Shown: positions 32,847 through 42,014, numbered from the stretch's first letter. The stretch is 64,000 bases of DNA from GCA-002282575 sp964519885 (GCA_964519885.1 CAZFLX010000011.1:11120-75119), one strand, 5' to 3'. Notes: generated from the letters alone by a model not told the origin. Numbers and translations: made by a program.

Positions 32847-33434
32847 TTATAGTGCGCCTTTGGTTGACGGCAAGATACCTACCATACGCTCATCGGCAGT
32901 TAAAGCCATGCGCAAAGCACGCCCGAAAGCCTTAAAAATCGTTTCCGCTTGGTGATGTGCATTGATGCCACGCACGTTATCAATATGTAAGGTTACGTGG
33001 GCATGGTTGACGAAACCCTGGAAGAACTCTTGCACCAATTGGGTATCGAAATTGCCAATGCGTTCGGCGGTAAAGGCGCAATGGAATTGCAATCCCGCAC
33101 GACCAGACAGGTCAATCACCACACGAGATAGGGCTTCGTCTAAGGGCACATAAGCATGACCATAACGGGCAATACCTTTTTTATCACCAACAGCTTTGGC
33201 TAAAGCAGCACCGAGACTGATACCAATATCTTCAACTGTGTGGTGGTCATCAATGTGGTTGTCACCAATGGCTTCGATGGTGATGTCGACCATGCCATGT
33301 CGGGCGATTTGGTCGAGCATGTGTTCCAAAAAAGGAACACCTGTAGTGAGTCTGGCTTTGCCAGTACCATCGAGGTTAATGTCGATTTTGATTTGAGTTT
33401 CTAAGGTTTTTCGTTCAATTTGAGCGGTGCGCAT
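32847..33434 (-). CDS. hisB: Imidazoleglycerol-phosphate dehydratase
   Basis: A 195-residue monofunctional dehydratase (no fused phosphatase). The manganese-binding motifs are FLEHMLDQIARHG, DNHIDDHHTVEDIG and the C-terminal INAHHQAETIFKAFGRAL. ATG 33434 (MRTAQIERKTLETQ) gives the family's usual length, with GGAAG 8 nt upstream; an in-frame ATG at 33461 would add nine residues that are not typical. Confidence 0.97.
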   Translation of the reverse strand: MRTAQIERKTLETQIKIDINLDGTGKARLTTGVPFLEHMLDQIARHGMVDITIEAIGDNHIDDHHTVEDIGISLGAALAKAVGDKKGIARYGHAYVPLDEALSRVVIDLSGRAGLQFHCAFTAERIGNFDTQLVQEFFQGFVNHAHVTLHIDNVRGINAHHQAETIFKAFGRALRMALTADERMVGILPSTKGAL

Positions 33435-33840
33435 CACTCTAGCTTCCAAGGTAACTAACAAAATTAGGCTTATTTTAACATTTTTAATAAATTAAGCGTG
33501 ACAGTGAACAAATATTCTTCAAAACAAGTTTGATAAGTAATTTTTTGTGCTCATAATAAAAATTAATGATGACGATAAATTTTTTTGAGTTGGTAGCCTT
33601 GTCGTATCTGGTTAGAATACCCGGTACTAAAGTGAAAAGACCCACCCAGCTTTCAGGTTACATAACTTGATTGGGGTTAAGTTTTGATTCTTTTGGCTCC
33701 CATGTTCGTCTATAAAATCTTCAGTTAACTATATACTAGTCATCAGAAGAGGATAAGCTCGTGCAGTCAGTTGTATGCTTAAAATATGCAATTGACGAAT
33801 CGGCATGTTAGGTTGTGTTCAATTAGAGAGGAAATCGCAT
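33435..33840. promoter_or_regulatory. Intergenic region between hisB and ccoN
   Basis: A 406-nt AT-rich region between divergent operons with no credible gene. Toward ccoN there is a TATACT (33732-33737) without a good -35. An imperfect FNR-like dyad, TTGATTGGGGTTAA (33667-33680), is centred about 70 nt before the start predicted from that -10, a spacing used by class I activators. Its right half matches the FNR consensus at only 3 of 5 positions. AGAGGAAA precedes the ccoN ATG by about 6 nt. No hisB promoter could be assigned. Confidence 0.4.
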
Positions 33841-35265
33841 ATGGACACGGTGGTTAAACCGCAATATAACGATGGCGTAGTTAAGGCATTTACCTTAGCA
33901 GCTATTGTATTTTTGGTACTTGGTACCTTTTTTGGTACTTATGCAGCGTCAGAATTGGCGTGGCCTTTTTTAAACTTTGACACGGCGGAAATTACCTTTG
34001 GTCGTTTGCGTGTCATTCATACCAATACCGTGATTTATGCCTTTGGCGGTAACGTGTTGATGGCGACTGCTTTCTACATTGTGCAACGTACCAATGGTCG
34101 CCCACTTTACAGCAATAAATTGGCATGGATTCAGTTTTTTGCCTTCCAAGCAGGTTTGTTGTTGGCGGTCATTACCTTGGCTTTGGGTATGTCGCAAGCG
34201 AAAGAATACCATGAGCTAGAGTGGCCTTTGGATATCGCTGTAGCCATTGTTTGGTTGTTGTTCACCTTCAACTTCACCATGACTATTGCTGAGCGTGATA
34301 AGCAGAAAGTCCCTCATATTTACGTGGCTAACTGGTTCTTCTTCGGCTTGTTAATCATGGTTACCTACCTATGGGTATTGAATGCGCTTTCTGTTCCAGT
34401 CAGCTTGTTCCGTTCTTACTCTATGTTCAGTGGTGTACAAGATGCCATGATTCAATGGTGGTGGGGTCACAATGCGGTTGGTTTCTTCTTGACGGCAGGC
34501 TTCCTCGGCATCATGTACTACTTCGTGCCTAAGCAAGCGCAACGTCCCATTTATTCTTACCGTTTGTCGGTCATTCACTTCTGGGCCTTGATGTTTGGTT
34601 ATGTGTGGTTAGGTGCTCACCACTTACAATACACAGCCTTACCTGATTGGGTAGGTTCATTGGGTGCGGTGATTTCTTTAGCGATGATTATCCCATCATG
34701 GGGTGGCGCGTTGAACGGTATGTTAACGCTATCAGGTGCGTGGGATCGTTTACGTACTGACTACATTCTGCGCTTCTTGATCATGTCACTAGCTTTTTAC
34801 GCGATGTCGACCTTCGAAGGTCCTGTGATGGCAGCCAAATCAGTTAATGCTTTATCACACTACACTGACTGGACAATCGGTCACGTACACTCAGGCGCTT
34901 TAGGTTGGGTGGCAATGGTGTCTATTGGTGCGGTTTACCACATGACCATGAAATTGTGGAAAACTGAAATGTACTCTATGTCACTGATTAACTTCCATTT
35001 CTGGTTGGCTACCATTGGTACAGTATTCTACATCGTCGCTATGTGGGTATCAGGTATCATGCAAGGTCTGATGTGGCGTGCTTATGACGACTACGGTACT
35101 TTGGCTTACACCTTTGCCGAGTCGGTTGCCGCTATGCATCCTTACTATGTCATGCGTGCTATTGGCGGTATGTTGTTTACTACCGGTGCGGCAGTGATGC
35201 TTTATAACATGGTGATGACCATTCGCATGGCGAATGCTCGCCAAACTCAATTAGCACACGCTTGA
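33841..35265 (+). CDS. ccoN: cbb3-type cytochrome c oxidase subunit I
   Basis: A 474-residue catalytic subunit with about 12 transmembrane helices, reducing oxygen to water at a high-spin heme b/CuB centre. Visible ligand and channel regions include RVIHTNTVIYAFGGNV, WWWGHNAVGFFLTAGFLG, WLGAHHLQYTALPDW and IGHVHSGALGWVAM. ATG 33841 (MDTVVKPQYNDG) follows an AGAGGAAA ribosome binding site and is preferred to an in-frame start at 33805. It heads ccoNOQP; the oxidase has very high oxygen affinity, so low-oxygen respiration is expected. Confidence 0.98.
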   Translation: MDTVVKPQYNDGVVKAFTLAAIVFLVLGTFFGTYAASELAWPFLNFDTAEITFGRLRVIHTNTVIYAFGGNVLMATAFYIVQRTNGRPLYSNKLAWIQFFAFQAGLLLAVITLALGMSQAKEYHELEWPLDIAVAIVWLLFTFNFTMTIAERDKQKVPHIYVANWFFFGLLIMVTYLWVLNALSVPVSLFRSYSMFSGVQDAMIQWWWGHNAVGFFLTAGFLGIMYYFVPKQAQRPIYSYRLSVIHFWALMFGYVWLGAHHLQYTALPDWVGSLGAVISLAMIIPSWGGALNGMLTLSGAWDRLRTDYILRFLIMSLAFYAMSTFEGPVMAAKSVNALSHYTDWTIGHVHSGALGWVAMVSIGAVYHMTMKLWKTEMYSMSLINFHFWLATIGTVFYIVAMWVSGIMQGLMWRAYDDYGTLAYTFAESVAAMHPYYVMRAIGGMLFTTGAAVMLYNMVMTIRMANARQTQLAHA

Positions 35266-35325
35266 TATAACACTTGTACCAAGTCTGAACACTTTCGACT
35301 TGGTACATACTGAGGAGTTCATGAA

Positions 35326-36105
35326 ATGGCAGCACAAAAGCCAAAAAATCTACAAGAATGGTTGGAACAAAATGTTTTTGCATTAATGTTCGGAACGGCA
35401 CTGGCTGTGTCGGTTGCGACCATTGTCGAAATTGTTCCTTTATTTTATCTCGATGATACCTACGAACATACCACTAAGGATGAAGCAGGTAATTTGAAAC
35501 ACCCAGATTTGTTGTGGGAACGTGGTGATAAGCGTTTATTCTACAAAGATGAATCTGGAAATTGGGTTTCTGACTGGAAAGCAGGTGATGGTGTTCGTCC
35601 CTTCACGCCTTTAGAGTTGGCAGGTAAAGACATTTATTTGCGTGAACACTGTATGTATTGTCATAGCCAAATGATTCGTCCGTTCCGCGATGAGCGTGAG
35701 CGTTATGGTCACTATTCATTGGGTACTGAGTCAATTTATGATCACCCATTCCAATGGGGTTCTAAGCGTACAGGTCCTGATTTGGCTCGTGTCGGTGGTA
35801 AGTATTCTAACGAATGGCATACCATGCACTTAATGCGCCCACAAGCTTTAGTGCCCGAATCAGTGATGCCGGCTTATCCATGGTTGGCTGAAAATTCGAT
35901 TGAAAATGACTTCTTCAATACTAAGCGTGACATGAAAGCGCGTTTGGAAGCCATGCGTTTGATGGGTGTACCTTACACGCAAGAAGATATTGATAACGCC
36001 GATGAACATATCAAGGGTTATACCGAGATGGACGCCGTCATTGCCTACATGCAAGTGTTAGGTACGATGGTTAAACTTGACGATAACAAGGTTTATCGTG
36101 AGTAA
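35326..36105 (+). CDS. ccoO: cbb3-type cytochrome c oxidase subunit II (monoheme cytochrome c)
   Basis: A 259-residue membrane-anchored cytochrome. One N-terminal TM helix (FALMFGTALAVSVATIVEIV) is followed by a periplasmic domain with the c-heme motif CMYCH (109-113) in a standard context (REHCMYCHSQMIRPFRDERE), and SKRTGPDLARVGGKYS. Between the TM helix and the heme domain lies an acidic and basic stretch (about residues 43-90) that is some 35-40 residues longer than the short linker I know from typical CcoO proteins. It contains the near-repeat KDEAGN and KDESGN. Confidence 0.97.
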   Translation: MAAQKPKNLQEWLEQNVFALMFGTALAVSVATIVEIVPLFYLDDTYEHTTKDEAGNLKHPDLLWERGDKRLFYKDESGNWVSDWKAGDGVRPFTPLELAGKDIYLREHCMYCHSQMIRPFRDERERYGHYSLGTESIYDHPFQWGSKRTGPDLARVGGKYSNEWHTMHLMRPQALVPESVMPAYPWLAENSIENDFFNTKRDMKARLEAMRLMGVPYTQEDIDNADEHIKGYTEMDAVIAYMQVLGTMVKLDDNKVYRE

Positions 36106-36283
36106 GATCGAAAATTACTTCCACACCGATTGGGCAGCACTGACTGCTCAAGATTGGGGTGGCATGATATTGACGGTGATTATCTTTGTCGCTTTGGCGG
36201 TGACTTTTTTTAATGCGTTGCGCCCTAAAAATGCTAAAGAACTAGAAGCACAACGCATGACGCCGCTGCGTGATGACGAATAA
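36098..36283 (+). CDS. ccoQ: cbb3 oxidase small subunit CcoQ
   Basis: A 61-residue single-TM protein (GGMILTVIIFVALAVTFFNAL) with an acidic and basic tail, in the expected position between ccoO and ccoP. GTG 36098 is chosen: it has AAGG six nt upstream and overlaps the ccoO stop. The longer alternative is a TTG at 36077 without a ribosome binding site. CcoQ stabilises the oxidase complex. Confidence 0.9.
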   Translation: MSKIENYFHTDWAALTAQDWGGMILTVIIFVALAVTFFNALRPKNAKELEAQRMTPLRDDE

Positions 36284-36307
36284 ATTAAGAATTTGAGGAG
36301 ACCTGTT

Positions 36308-37183
36308 ATGGCAACTGAAAATCCATGGCCAAATGAAGGCAATACCGGCCACATTTGGGACGAAGACTTACGCGAGTTAGACTATCCGCCTCCCTTGTGG
36401 TGGATGATGGCCTTCTATGCGGGCTTTATCATGATCGTGTTCTATGCACTTTACTACCCAACCATTCCGACACCAACGGGTCACACCAAAGGTTTAGCGG
36501 GTTGGACTGCAATGACGGAATACAAAGATGATTTCGAAACGCTGAATAAGTGGCGTGCTGAAAAGTTTGCTGCGCAAGAACAAGCCTTAACTGAGAAAAC
36601 AGTAGAAGAAATTTTAGCTGATAAAAACTTGGTGGATTACGCCGTAGCGACATCTAAAGCCTTGTTTGGTGACTACTGTGCCGGCTGTCATGGTGCTGGT
36701 GGTGCAGGTAATGTGAATTACCCTATCTTAGCCGACGATGATTGGTTGTATGGCGGTGACGTGAATACCATTTATCAAACATTGGTCATGGGTCGTGTCG
36801 GTAATATGCCAGCCTATGGTGCGATGTTGAGTGCTGAACAAATTGGTAATGTTGCCGATTTCATTATCGCTATGTCTAATGGCAAAGCTGAAGACGAAGC
36901 TTTTGCAGCCGGTCGTGAAGTTTATAACAGCATTGGCTGTGCCGGTTGTCACATGCCCGATGGTTCAGGTATGCCTGTGTTGGGTGCTGCTCGTTTGAAC
37001 GACAAAGTATGGCGCTTTTCAGGCGAACGTGCTGAAGTGATCAAAACCATTGCTAAAGGCGTTAATGCTATGGGTGAGAAAGACACTCGTTATGCGGTGA
37101 TGCCAGCCTTTCAAGAACGTTTGGGCGACAAAGAAGTTAAACGTTTATCAATTTACGTCCACAGTTTGGGTGGTGGTAAATAA
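36308..37183 (+). CDS. ccoP: cbb3-type cytochrome c oxidase subunit III (diheme cytochrome c)
   Basis: A 291-residue diheme cytochrome. GHIWDEDLRELDYPPPLWW and the following TM helix are typical of CcoP. Heme sites are YCAGCHGAGGAG and GCAGCHMPDGSG, each in a cytochrome c fold with a distal Met. GAGGAG lies ahead of ATG 36308, which is preferred over an in-frame ATG at 36293. Confidence 0.98.
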   Translation: MATENPWPNEGNTGHIWDEDLRELDYPPPLWWMMAFYAGFIMIVFYALYYPTIPTPTGHTKGLAGWTAMTEYKDDFETLNKWRAEKFAAQEQALTEKTVEEILADKNLVDYAVATSKALFGDYCAGCHGAGGAGNVNYPILADDDWLYGGDVNTIYQTLVMGRVGNMPAYGAMLSAEQIGNVADFIIAMSNGKAEDEAFAAGREVYNSIGCAGCHMPDGSGMPVLGAARLNDKVWRFSGERAEVIKTIAKGVNAMGEKDTRYAVMPAFQERLGDKEVKRLSIYVHSLGGGK

Positions 37184-37200
37184 GTATCGTTACGACTTGA

Positions 37201-37232
37201 TTCCTAGGTACTTCTTGTGAAGTAGCTAGGAA
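37201..37232 (+). other. Intercistronic hairpin after ccoP
   Basis: Two 14-nt arms, TTCCTAGGTACTTC and GAAGTAGCTAGGAA, pair with one mismatch around a TTGT loop. There is no following T-run, so this is more likely an RNA processing or stability element than a terminator. It precedes the 44-residue gene by 20 nt. Confidence 0.55.
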
Positions 37233-37252
37233 ACTTAATGAGGAGAAATGTT

Positions 37253-37387
37253 ATGTTTGGTGGCTTAAATAACGACTTCGTACTCTGGGCAGTATTAGGT
37301 GCCTTAGCTTTCAGTGTGTTGACCTTACTGGTTTGGGGTTGGCGTATTGTTAGTGGTAGCAGTAGCTCAGATCAAGCGAGCAGTTAA
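37253..37387 (+). CDS. 44-residue single-TM protein in the cbb3 locus
   Basis: The protein starts MFGGLNNDFVLWAVLGALAF and continues with VLTLLVWGWRIVSG and a Ser-rich tail ending DQASS. One transmembrane helix is clear. GAGGAGA about 7 nt before the ATG is a strong ribosome binding site. It sits between ccoP and ccoG and ends just before a hairpin terminator, so it is the last cistron of the oxidase operon. It does not match CcoQ or the acidic CcoS tail. It may be an extra oxidase subunit comparable in size to the CcoM of pseudomonads, which is inference. Confidence 0.75.
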   Translation: MFGGLNNDFVLWAVLGALAFSVLTLLVWGWRIVSGSSSSDQASS

Positions 37388-37411
37388 GAGTGCTCATTGT
37401 TTCGGTTCATT

Positions 37412-37440
37412 AACGGCTCAGGTTACTGAGCCGTTGTTAT
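37412..37440 (+). terminator. Terminator of the ccoNOQP transcript
   Basis: AACGGCTCAG and CTGAGCCGTT form a perfect 10-bp stem with a GTTA loop, followed by GTTATTTTG, a weak T-run. It is placed between the 44-residue gene and ccoG. Confidence 0.7.
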
Positions 37441-37474
37441 TTTGCGGCTTTGCTACATAAACTTAGGTTATAAG

Positions 37475-38938
37475 ATGTCAGAAAAAAATACTATGGCGCC
37501 GGCGGAAGATGCGGCTCGCGTTCAAAATGTGGTCAAAGGAACTTCTAAGACACTAGATGAAATTGGCGTAGAAATGTTAACCGTTTCAACGGATTTGAAA
37601 ACGGTTCATGCTAAACGTATTGGTGGTTTTTTTCGCCAAGTTAAGAACGTTAGTGCTTTTTTATGGTTGAGTTTCTTCTTATTGCCTTATGTTCGTTGGG
37701 ATGACCGTCAAGCCTTGCTGTTTGATTTGCCAAATCGTCAGTTTCACATTTTTGGTATTACCATCCTTCCCCAAGATATTTGGATGTTGGCGTCAATCTT
37801 GTTGTTCGCAGCCATGGCTTTAGCAGCGGCTTCAGCGCTGGCAGGACGAGTCTGGTGTGGGTATTTTTGCTTCCAAACCGTTTGGATGGATGTGTTTACT
37901 TGGATTGAAGAAAAAATTCAAGGTGGACCAAATAAACGTATGGCGCTCGATAAGGCTCCATGGAATGGTGAAAAGCTTCGACTTAAAGGCGCTACCAATG
38001 CGGTATTTGTGCTCTTGTCTTTCTTAACGGGTTTTAGCTTTGTTGCTTACTTCACCGATTCGCTCCAACTTTGGCAAGATTTATTTGCCGGAAACATCGG
38101 TGGGTTTGCCTGGTGGGCTATTGGAGGCTTAACCATTACCACCTTTTTATTTGCTTCGAAATTGCGTGAGCAAACTTGTACGCTGTTTTGCCCTTATTCG
38201 CGTATTCAAGGGGCGATGATTGACAAGCAAACCGTCGTGCCAACTTATGACTTAGATCGCGGTGAGCCACGTGGTCGTATGAAACGTGTTCGTCCGGGTG
38301 AAGAAGAGCCTAAATTAGGTGACTGTATCGACTGTAATCTGTGTGTGGCGGTTTGTCCAACAGGGGTCGATATTCGTAAGGGTCAGCAGATTGGTTGTAT
38401 CACCTGTGGTTTGTGTATCGATGCCTGTGATTCGGTGATGAAAAAGCTAGATAAACCTTTGGGGTTGATTCGCTATGCTTCACTAGAGGAGTTCGAGGGT
38501 AAAGTATTACCGCCACTTTACAAGCGTCCGCGCGTGATTGTGTATACGGGTATTATGGCAGTGGCTGCCAGCGTATTGATTTATGGTTTAGCAACCATTG
38601 CACCGCTTAAACTCAATGTGTTGCATGAGCGTTCTCCGTTATTCGTGATGTTATCTGATGGGACGATTCAGAATAAATTAACCATTAAAGTGGTGAATAA
38701 AACGGATAAAGTGATGATGGTGAATGTGTCGGCTTCTGGCATTAATGGTTTGCGTGTTGAAGGTAATGATGCGCCCTTGCAAGTGGCGCCGGGAAGTGTG
38801 GGTGCTACGACCTTGCTTGTCAAAGCCGATAAGCAGGCCTTATCGGGTGCTAATACTCCCTTATTGATTGAGGCTGTGGATATAAATAATCCCGCTATTC
38901 GTCAGAAATATGATAGTATGTTTGTGGGTCCTAAGTAA
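37475..38938 (+). CDS. ccoG: cbb3 oxidase assembly ferredoxin-like protein CcoG
   Basis: A 487-residue membrane protein with several TM helices and two 4Fe-4S motifs: CIDCNLCVAVCP and CITCGLCIDAC. An additional TCTLFCPYSRIQGAM segment and a C-terminal immunoglobulin-like periplasmic domain (about 380-487) complete the RdxA/FixG family. CcoG reduces copper for delivery to the CuB site. ATG 37475 (MSEKNTMAPAED) has TTAGG upstream and is preferred to the longer frame from 37442. Confidence 0.96.
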   Translation: MSEKNTMAPAEDAARVQNVVKGTSKTLDEIGVEMLTVSTDLKTVHAKRIGGFFRQVKNVSAFLWLSFFLLPYVRWDDRQALLFDLPNRQFHIFGITILPQDIWMLASILLFAAMALAAASALAGRVWCGYFCFQTVWMDVFTWIEEKIQGGPNKRMALDKAPWNGEKLRLKGATNAVFVLLSFLTGFSFVAYFTDSLQLWQDLFAGNIGGFAWWAIGGLTITTFLFASKLREQTCTLFCPYSRIQGAMIDKQTVVPTYDLDRGEPRGRMKRVRPGEEEPKLGDCIDCNLCVAVCPTGVDIRKGQQIGCITCGLCIDACDSVMKKLDKPLGLIRYASLEEFEGKVLPPLYKRPRVIVYTGIMAVAASVLIYGLATIAPLKLNVLHERSPLFVMLSDGTIQNKLTIKVVNKTDKVMMVNVSASGINGLRVEGNDAPLQVAPGSVGATTLLVKADKQALSGANTPLLIEAVDINNPAIRQKYDSMFVGPK

Positions 38939-38967
38939 TCATCATTACGATCCTGATTGAAGAAATG

Positions 38968-38996
38968 ACCCAGTCTATAACGGCTGGGTTTGTTTT
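38968..38996 (+). terminator. Weak hairpin after ccoG
   Basis: ACCCAG and CTGGGT form a short stem with a 10-nt loop, followed by TTGTTTT. It could attenuate transcription between ccoG and ccoH. Confidence 0.5.
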
Positions 38997-39026
38997 ATAT
39001 CCTCTGAGTAAAAAGGAAATGCACCC

Positions 39027-39560
39027 ATGAGTGATGCTTTACCCGTTGAAAAGCCCGTTAAGACATGGCATAAGCCTTGGAAGAATCCTTTTATTTTGTT
39101 TTGGTTGGCTATCTTGATCATTGTGCTGATGGTGAACTTTTTTATGGTCAGTATGGCGATTGTGACCAATCCTGGTATGGTGAATTCAAGTCCCTATAAA
39201 CATGGTGCTAATTTTGAATCGATTCTCGCTGAACGCAAAGCAGAAGCACTGCTGGGTTGGCAACTGAGCATTGAATGGCCGCAACTGAAAGAACAGGTTA
39301 AAGTGCCTATTGTACTGACTGCGGTGGATAAGAGCGGTCAAGCGATTGTTGCTGATAGTGTTGAGTTGTATGCCTATCGTCCTTCCGATTTAAAAGAAGA
39401 CTTTGTTGCAAAATTGACACCTGCTGATGCGTTGGGGCGTTACCAGACAGAATTAGCTATGCCTAAAAAGGGTAAGTGGGTGTGGATTGCAGAAGTGAAG
39501 CGTGGCAGTGAAAAGAGCAGTATTTCAGGTGAACTGATGGTTGCTGATCCAGCTCCCTAA
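39027..39560 (+). CDS. ccoH: cbb3 oxidase assembly protein FixH/CcoH
   Basis: A 177-residue protein with one N-terminal TM helix (PFILFWLAILIIVLMVNFFM) followed by MVSMAIVTNPGMV and a periplasmic Ig-like beta domain ending GKWVWIAEVKRGSE. This matches FixH/CcoH, which acts with CcoI and CcoG in cbb3 assembly. AAGGAA lies upstream of the ATG. Confidence 0.93.
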   Translation: MSDALPVEKPVKTWHKPWKNPFILFWLAILIIVLMVNFFMVSMAIVTNPGMVNSSPYKHGANFESILAERKAEALLGWQLSIEWPQLKEQVKVPIVLTAVDKSGQAIVADSVELYAYRPSDLKEDFVAKLTPADALGRYQTELAMPKKGKWVWIAEVKRGSEKSSISGELMVADPAP

Positions 39561-39569
39561 GTTAGCGTT

Positions 39570-42014
39570 ATGAGTCAAGCGTGTTATCACTGCGGTCAAC
39601 CTATTGCCGATGAGGCGCTGGTTGAAAGGAAGATTGCTGGAGCGTCTAAGCAGTTTTGTTGTCACGGCTGTGCGGGTGCTTGCGAGGCTATTTATGAGGC
39701 GGGATTGTCGAGCTTTTACGACAAAGCGGACAAGGATGATGAGCGTCAGCCTGTACCCGTGATGCCAAAAGACCTAGCCATGTTCGATCATGACGAGGTG
39801 CAGAGCCAGTTTACGGATATCAGTCAGTCTGTTAGGGAAATCGAATTGATGGCTGAGGGTGTTCATTGTGCTGCCTGTGTCTGGTTAATTGAGCATCGTT
39901 TAGCCAAAGAGACTGGTATTGTCAGTGCTTATGTCAACTTTACGAGCCGTCGCATTCGTTTAAAGTGGAACAATAACCTCATTCAGTTGTCGCGCATTTT
40001 GCAAATTTTAGGCGAGCTGGGTTACGCAAGCCAACCTTATGATCCGCAACTGAGTCAACAAGCCTTGGAGAAATATAACAAAGGCTTGCTGTATCGTTTT
40101 GCCTTTGCCTCTTTTGCCATGATGAATATCATGTGGCTGTCTATCTCTTTGTATTTCGGTGCGGATGATTCTGAGTTCCAGCAGTTTTTCCATTGGGTCG
40201 CTTTAGGTATTGCGACGCCGACCTTATTCTATTCGGGTCAGCCTTTCTTTGTTGGCGCTTGGCAAGCCTTGCGTGGTCGTCGGTTGGGAATGGATATTTC
40301 CATTAGCTTGGGTATTTTAACCACCTATTTTTATTCGCTTTATGTCACCTTTGTGCCGGAGTCGGGTGGTTCGGTTTATTTTGATACCCTCGTTGATTTC
40401 ATGTTTTTCCTGTTGCTGGGGCGTTATTTAGAGTCTATTTCTAAGAGCAAGGCGGTTGATGCAACGCACCGACTCATGTCATTACAACCTAAAATTGCGC
40501 GTCAGCGCATGGCCGATGGTTCTGAGCGCTTCACCGCGGTTCGTTTATTGAAAGCTGGGGATTTAGTCTGGGTTCATCCAGGTGATCGCGTACCGGTTGA
40601 TGGGGTGATTGTTGAGGGTGAAGGACATTGCGATGAGTCGATGTTGACGGGTGAGTCGGTGCCTGTGCATAAACGCTTGGGTGAAAAGGTGTCGGCGGGA
40701 ACGCATAACCAAGATGGTGCTCTGTTAATCGAAGTGCGTCAAGTTCTCGCTGAGTCGGCTTTAGGAAAAATCATTCGTTTGGTGGAAGATGCGCAAGCCA
40801 GTAAGGCGCCGATTGCACGCACCGCTGATCGCGTCATTCCTTGGTTTGTGGCGGTCACCTTATCCTTGGCAACCTTCTCACTTATTTATTGGTGGCTAAC
40901 GCTAAACTTGGATACCGCCATTATGGCGGCAACAGCGGTATTAATTGTTACTTGCCCTTGTGCCTTTGGATTGGCAACACCTATGGCGATTGCGGTGGCT
41001 TCGGGTGTGGCGGCGCGTTGGGGGGTGTTGGTGAAAAATGGTGCGGTATTAGAGCAGTTATCGAATACCACCCATGTGCTGTTTGATAAAACAGGAACGC
41101 TAACCAAGGGTGAAATGTCTGTGGTAGCACATCAGCGTTGGACAGATCAGGTAGATGCGTCACGTCTGTGGGCGGTGGTTGCTGCGCTAGAAAGCCGTTC
41201 GAGTCATGCCTTGGCCAAAGCTTTGCACACCTTTGCCGCTCCTTTAACTCACCACCCGATAAACATGGAAGGCTTTTTGTCTTTGTCTGGGCGTGGCGTG
41301 CAAGCGCAAATTGAGGGTCAGCTATGGCAGGCGGGTAGTATCGGTTGGATGCAGGCGCAAGGCATCACATTGTCGTCAGCGACCAGTGACTGGTTGGCTG
41401 AACAAGCGAATATGGGTGCTACCAGTGTTTGTGTTAGCTGTGATGGCCTATTAGTTGCGACCATTGCCTTAGCCGATAGCTTGCGTGATGATGCGATTGA
41501 AGTGGTTGCTGCTTTGCAAGCGCGTGGTATTCAGGTGTCGATGATTACGGGCGATCGTGCCGCCGTTGCTGCGGTATTCGCACAGCAATTGGGCGGCATT
41601 TCGGTAACAGCGGAAGTGCTACCCGAAGATAAAGAAGCGGTGGTACGTTCATTGCAGGGAGAAGGGCGCGTGGTGGTCTTCGTCGGTGATGGTATTAACG
41701 ATGCCCCAGCTTTGGTGCGTGCCGATGTAGGTATTGCTTTGGGATCGGGTACTGAGGTGTCGGTCGATAGTGCCGAAGTGGTATTGTTAAACAATCAATT
41801 GACTTCGGTATTGAATACCATCAAATTATCGACCATTACCTTGCGCACCATTCGTCAAAATATTGCCATGAGTTTGTTGTATAACCTGATTATGGTGCCT
41901 TTGGCGGTATCGGCTAAATTAACGCCACTCATGGCAGCCATTGGTATGCCGTTATCTTCATTGCTGGTGATTGGTAATGCAGCTAGGATTAAAGCGAAAG
42001 CAAATAAAAAATGA
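39570..42014 (+). CDS. ccoI: Copper-transporting P1B-type ATPase CcoI/FixI
   Basis: An 814-residue ATPase exporting copper for cbb3 oxidase maturation. It starts with the Cys-rich segment CYHCGQPI...FCCHGC typical of CcoI, then a heavy-metal domain with GVHCAACVWLIEH. The membrane metal site is TCPCAFGLATP, the phosphorylated Asp is in DKTGTLTKGE, the actuator loop is TGESVPV, and the hinge is GDGINDAPAL. ccoI overlaps the following SMR gene by 4 nt. Confidence 0.97.
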   Translation: MSQACYHCGQPIADEALVERKIAGASKQFCCHGCAGACEAIYEAGLSSFYDKADKDDERQPVPVMPKDLAMFDHDEVQSQFTDISQSVREIELMAEGVHCAACVWLIEHRLAKETGIVSAYVNFTSRRIRLKWNNNLIQLSRILQILGELGYASQPYDPQLSQQALEKYNKGLLYRFAFASFAMMNIMWLSISLYFGADDSEFQQFFHWVALGIATPTLFYSGQPFFVGAWQALRGRRLGMDISISLGILTTYFYSLYVTFVPESGGSVYFDTLVDFMFFLLLGRYLESISKSKAVDATHRLMSLQPKIARQRMADGSERFTAVRLLKAGDLVWVHPGDRVPVDGVIVEGEGHCDESMLTGESVPVHKRLGEKVSAGTHNQDGALLIEVRQVLAESALGKIIRLVEDAQASKAPIARTADRVIPWFVAVTLSLATFSLIYWWLTLNLDTAIMAATAVLIVTCPCAFGLATPMAIAVASGVAARWGVLVKNGAVLEQLSNTTHVLFDKTGTLTKGEMSVVAHQRWTDQVDASRLWAVVAALESRSSHALAKALHTFAAPLTHHPINMEGFLSLSGRGVQAQIEGQLWQAGSIGWMQAQGITLSSATSDWLAEQANMGATSVCVSCDGLLVATIALADSLRDDAIEVVAALQARGIQVSMITGDRAAVAAVFAQQLGGISVTAEVLPEDKEAVVRSLQGEGRVVVFVGDGINDAPALVRADVGIALGSGTEVSVDSAEVVLLNNQLTSVLNTIKLSTITLRTIRQNIAMSLLYNLIMVPLAVSAKLTPLMAAIGMPLSSLLVIGNAARIKAKANKK

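Noticed and set aside
33667..33680. A firm FNR/ANR box upstream of ccoN
   Set aside because: Only the left half-site matches TTGAT; the right half matches at 3 of 5 positions. Kept as a weak possibility in the intergenic entry.
37253..37387. The 44-residue gene as ccoS
   Set aside because: The characteristic acidic segment after the TM helix of CcoS is lacking; the tail is Ser-rich, and the gene is after ccoP rather than ccoI.
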